Shown piece after piece: positions 32,916 through 35,552 of a DNA stretch of 35,552 nucleotides. Source of the stretch: Eubacteriales bacterium. GTDB lineage: Bacteria; Bacillota; Clostridia; Lachnospirales; Lachnospiraceae. The notes under the pieces are model-generated. The model had not been told where the DNA came from and did no database searches. It saw nothing but the letters and a program-made list of their open reading frames with translations. Numbering within the stretch: position 1 is the stretch's first letter; every line of letters starts with the position of its first letter. Position numbers and translations under genes: made by a program. The DNA lies in NCBI GenBank assembly GCA_030536575.1, contig JAUNPS010000042.1, forward strand, positions 1 through 35,552, in the 5' to 3' direction.

Positions 32916-33490
32916 TGTGTTACTACCTCCTCTGCATCCGTAATCGTTACCGTTACGCTACCAATCGGCGTGCTTTCCGCATCTTTATCCTCCAGCGCCC
33001 CAGCCAACGTAATGATAGTAGATGCCTCCGAAGCTGTCCCTTTTTCCGTTGTCGTTGCTCCCAAAGATGCATCTGCCAACTGCAACTCTTCTTCTTCCAC
33101 GCTCGCCTCTATCTTCATATAATCCGTCTCAGTGCTTATTTCTGCTTTAATCGTAGCTGTCAATGCCTTATTTGAGTAGTTCGTCAAACTCACTTTGTTT
33201 GCATTCTCCTCACATGACCACGTTCCTTTTTCAGCAGTGCTTTCCGTATAGGAATGCGTTTGCGGATTCCATACCTTTTCAACAGCAGGTGCATGATAAG
33301 TAAATTCCATACTTCCCCATGCAATATCAACCGCATATACTGTCGGCGCTTCCTCTACCGGAACATACGTAACAGATACATCATGACTGTCCCTTCCTCC
33401 ATTTGACTGTATCGTGGCCGCAAAAGCCGCTGTACTGAGGGATAGCACTAGCATCCCGGCTAATCCCAGGCTGAATAATCTTTTTTTCAT
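32912..33490 (-). CDS. Secreted protein with the shared AWGS-type domain (subunit A)
   Basis: A 192-residue secreted protein; the signal peptide ends in TAAFA. The mature part is essentially one copy of the shared domain: VYAVDIAWGSMEFTYH, VWNPQTHSYTE, TWSCEENANKVSLTNYSN, then a beta-rich end IITLAGALEDKD...IGSVTVTI. I start at ATG 33488-33490, with AAAGGA 8 nt before; an ATG 7 codons earlier has a ribosome site 13 nt away. Compact size, abundance-type signal and lack of anchor suggest a released or polymerising surface subunit, but that is inference. Confidence 0.78.
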   Translation of the reverse strand: MKKRLFSLGLAGMLVLSLSTAAFAATIQSNGGRDSHDVSVTYVPVEEAPTVYAVDIAWGSMEFTYHAPAVEKVWNPQTHSYTESTAEKGTWSCEENANKVSLTNYSNKALTATIKAEISTETDYMKIEASVEEEELQLADASLGATTTEKGTASEASTIITLAGALEDKDAESTPIGSVTVTITDAEEVVTQ

Positions 33491-33550
33491 CGTCTTCTTC
33501 CTTTCTTTCATTTTTTATCTGAAACCTCCTTCATCAGAAGTCTGTTTCCC

Positions 33551-34087
33551 CTACTCCGTAACCGTAATCTCAATCCCTTCAATGCTCCCGTTCAGAACCG
33601 CCTTCTCCGCCGTATCCGGATCATAATACAGAACAATGTATTTTCCGGTATAAGTCCCTTCGGAAAGCTTCGCCGCCCCTTCAATGAGCGCAAGCTGCTC
33701 CACCTTATACCCCGGATGCAGCGTGCCGGACTGCGCGATCACCGTCTCCTCCCCCTCCGCATCCACAATCACAATCTGCAATACAATGTCATTTACCGAC
33801 TTCGACGGATTCTGAAACAACAGGCTCGCCAGATTCTCCGAAAGGGAAATCTGCACATTTTTCTGATAGATCATACTGACCGCACCGCCGCCCTCAGCCG
33901 CTTCCATCTTTTCCTCTGACGCTCCTTCCGAAACCGCTTCGGCGTATTCCTCCGCCTCCTGCGGCGCGTAATCCGGAGCCAGCTCCGGCGCCGTATCCCG
34001 GAAAAACAGCGTCCATATCGTCACGCCCACAGCCGCCGCTGTGATGAGCAGCAAAATAACAATCAAAATCTTCGACTTTTTCGACAT
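33551..34087 (-). CDS. Single-TM exported protein, paralog of 31450-31950
   Basis: A 178-residue protein with an N-terminal anchor (residues 7-25), an acidic linker (about 35-65) and an extracellular beta domain from VSMIYQKNVQISLSENLA to the C-terminus. It shares the G-L-x-PG...PDT pattern with the protein at 31450-31950. The ATG lies 2 bp after the stop of the large protein gene at 34090, so the two are translated together. A membrane-anchored accessory or assembly role is plausible; no family recognised. Confidence 0.75.
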   Translation of the reverse strand: MSKKSKILIVILLLITAAAVGVTIWTLFFRDTAPELAPDYAPQEAEEYAEAVSEGASEEKMEAAEGGGAVSMIYQKNVQISLSENLASLLFQNPSKSVNDIVLQIVIVDAEGEETVIAQSGTLHPGYKVEQLALIEGAAKLSEGTYTGKYIVLYYDPDTAEKAVLNGSIEGIEITVTE

Positions 34088-34089
34088 TT

Positions 34090-35552
34090 TTACGCTTCCT
34101 CCTCGATCTGTTCGTAGGTTATCTCCCCGATGCTTTCGCTTAGAAGCGCGGTGTCCGGTTTTCCGTCAAGTACGACAAGAACCGTTACAGCCTCCCCCGC
34201 CGGAATGGTCACTTCACAAATTTCTTCTCCATTCAAATCCGTAAAACTTCCTGTGATTTCGCCATATTCCTGCAAGGACTGATAGGACAGGATGAGGGTC
34301 ACGTCCTGTTCACTGTGGTTGGTCAGGAGAACTTCATTGCTTCCGTCTGCATAAATCCAGCCGCCTGCGGTGCCGCCCTCATAACAATGCGTATGCGGAT
34401 TCCATGTGCCTGTAGTTCCGGGCTGGTATACGACAGCTTCGGCGGACACGCTGATTTCGATTTCAGCGCATGTGGATTCTGGCTCCAATTCTGGCTCCAA
34501 TTCAGTCTCCGACTCCGTTTCCGATTCGTTCAGTATTTCAGGCTCAGTTTCTGATTCTGGCTCTGGTTCGCTCGGCAGTTCAGGCTCGGTTCCTGCTTCA
34601 GATTCGCTCTCGCTCTGCAATTCGGACTCACTCTCCGCTTCCTGCCCGGACGCACCCTCGTCCTTCGTTTCGGACTCGCGTTCTATTGCGGCCCCGTTTT
34701 CCGTCTGGGAATCCTCCTGGCACAGCCGATATGCTACCGCATAGGTTCCGAATGTCCGTCCTTCAAAAGAAATGCGCGAGATTGCCGTATCTAAATCGGT
34801 ACAAATAATAATCTGGCCGTTCTGAACAAAAATAAGAATGGCTTCTTCTGCCTCCGCAGGCACATCCGACAGCTCCAAAATCATCCGCAGGCTCTCCGCG
34901 CTTTCATAAACTCGCGTCCACCCTTCCCCGTCAAGTCCTTTTTTCAAACGGAGCACAAACGACTGGCCCGCTGTATAACCGTTTTCCGCTATCCATTGTG
35001 TCAGGACTTCCTGTTCTGCCTCAATGGCGCTTCGTTCTTCCTGTGTCAGTTTCTGGTCATCGCTCTTTTCCGCTTCTTCCTTTAAAAGTTCCTCCGCAGA
35101 GTCCGCAGAAATCCGGACAGTTCCATGACCGCCCCGCATACGCTCTTCTTCCGAGAACAATGCTTCGGCAAAATCCTGCGAATCCTCTTCGATTTTTAAC
35201 TGATTTTGGCCAAGTTCGGATACGACTGCCAGTGTAATGGACAAGTCTTTCTTTTCAGAAGAGAGCTGGTCGGTGTTATCCTGAGATTCCGAGCTGCCCT
35301 CCGAAATCGACTCGGTAAATGGTTCCGACACGGCTTCCGTCGGGGGTTCTGTTGGTTCTTCCGTCACAGGTTCCGTCAGCGCTTCTGTTGTCGGTTCTTC
35401 TGTCCACGACTCGGTTGGCGTCTCCGTCGGTTCTTCCGACGCAGGTTCCGTAGGCGCTTCCGTTGTCAGTTCTTCCGCTACAGGTTCCGTCAGCGCTTCT
35501 GTCGAGACTTCTTCCACCACAGGTTCCGCCGGTGCTTCTATTGGCGCTTCTT
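34090..35552 (-). CDS. Large acidic surface protein with TEP repeats and AWGS-like domain, 5' end missing
   Basis: The frame is open to the right edge, giving 486 visible residues. The first 80 are repeats of the type EPTEAPTEP, then a central domain ending in a segment (LSDVPAEAEEAILIFV...GTYAVAY) that resembles one in the protein at 30611. Next is an acidic Glu/Ser/Pro repeat linker (about residues 290-360). The C-terminal 125 residues carry a divergent copy of the shared domain (TWNPHTHCYE, WIYADGSNEVLLTNHSE). No C-terminal anchor is seen. The signal peptide and any N-terminal domain lie outside the window, as does the operon promoter. Confidence 0.75.
   Translation of the reverse strand, partial: EAPIEAPAEPVVEEVSTEALTEPVAEELTTEAPTEPASEEPTETPTESWTEEPTTEALTEPVTEEPTEPPTEAVSEPFTESISEGSSESQDNTDQLSSEKKDLSITLAVVSELGQNQLKIEEDSQDFAEALFSEEERMRGGHGTVRISADSAEELLKEEAEKSDDQKLTQEERSAIEAEQEVLTQWIAENGYTAGQSFVLRLKKGLDGEGWTRVYESAESLRMILELSDVPAEAEEAILIFVQNGQIIICTDLDTAISRISFEGRTFGTYAVAYRLCQEDSQTENGAAIERESETKDEGASGQEAESESELQSESESEAGTEPELPSEPEPESETEPEILNESETESETELEPELEPESTCAEIEISVSAEAVVYQPGTTGTWNPHTHCYEGGTAGGWIYADGSNEVLLTNHSEQDVTLILSYQSLQEYGEITGSFTDLNGEEICEVTIPAGEAVTVLVVLDGKPDTALLSESIGEITYEQIEEEA

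Noticed and set aside
34406-34744. Plus-strand Ser/Asp repeat frame resembling an Sdr-type adhesin stalk
   Set aside because: It is the complement of the Glu/Ser/Pro linker in the minus-strand surface protein, with no start signal or flanking domains.
1-35552. tRNA or rRNA genes
   Set aside because: I found no cloverleaf with conserved T-loop sequence and no rRNA segments; the only tRNA-related RNA is the T-box.

Overview
The window looks like chromosome from an anaerobic Bacillota, most likely a Clostridia/Lachnospiraceae-type bacterium. This is an inference from gene content: an oxygen-sensitive class III ribonucleotide reductase, an archaeal-type AspRS with GatCAB under a T-box, Rpn-type gene debris, Ig-like (BIG2) secreted proteins, strong AGGAGG ribosome binding sites and an SPKTx-type C-terminal sorting signal. 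Coding is almost entirely on the minus strand; only a small membrane protein (4516-5100) and an SDR enzyme (18679-19707) are on plus.

Layout, left to right. 1-221: 5' part of a lipoprotein gene with a near-perfect promoter. 348-4179: a tightly overlapping operon (leucine-rich-repeat protein, VWA/metallopeptidase-like protein, MoxR-like AAA+ ATPase). 4224-4365: a 142-bp foldback repeat. 5111-8817: trkA-trkH-amidohydrolase. 8885-10027: a C_GCAxxG_C_C redox-type protein followed by tcdA. 10176-12537: a MATE transporter and an MscS channel, each with its own promoter. 12641-12782: a second, inverted copy of the 142-bp repeat, inserted exactly at the stop codon of a BIG2 secreted protein gene (12785-13456). 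13601-15733: nrdD without a visible nrdG. 16015-18462: a GH31 glycosidase. 18679-19707: SDR enzyme. 19871-21205: a lipoprotein with a polysaccharide-deacetylase-like fold but eroded catalytic motifs.

21310-26416 is the tRNA-dependent amidation operon aspS-gatC-gatA-gatB, preceded by a complete T-box leader. Its predicted specifier reads GAAC, which can be read as Glu GAA or Asn AAC. A second structured, terminator-like segment lies between the T-box terminator and aspS.

26477-28753 is an AT-richer island carrying an AAA15 ATPase plus RloB pair (AbiL-like phage defence architecture) and a 61-residue Rpn-like fragment, behind a consensus promoter with a very short leader. 28906-30510 is a secreted SGNH esterase with BIG2 repeats.

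30611 to the right edge is a run of at least six co-directional genes for exported proteins. Three carry the same roughly 80-100-residue domain, two are related single-TM proteins, and one ends in a sortase-like signal. I know no described function for this set; it is my best candidate for an undescribed cell-surface assembly.
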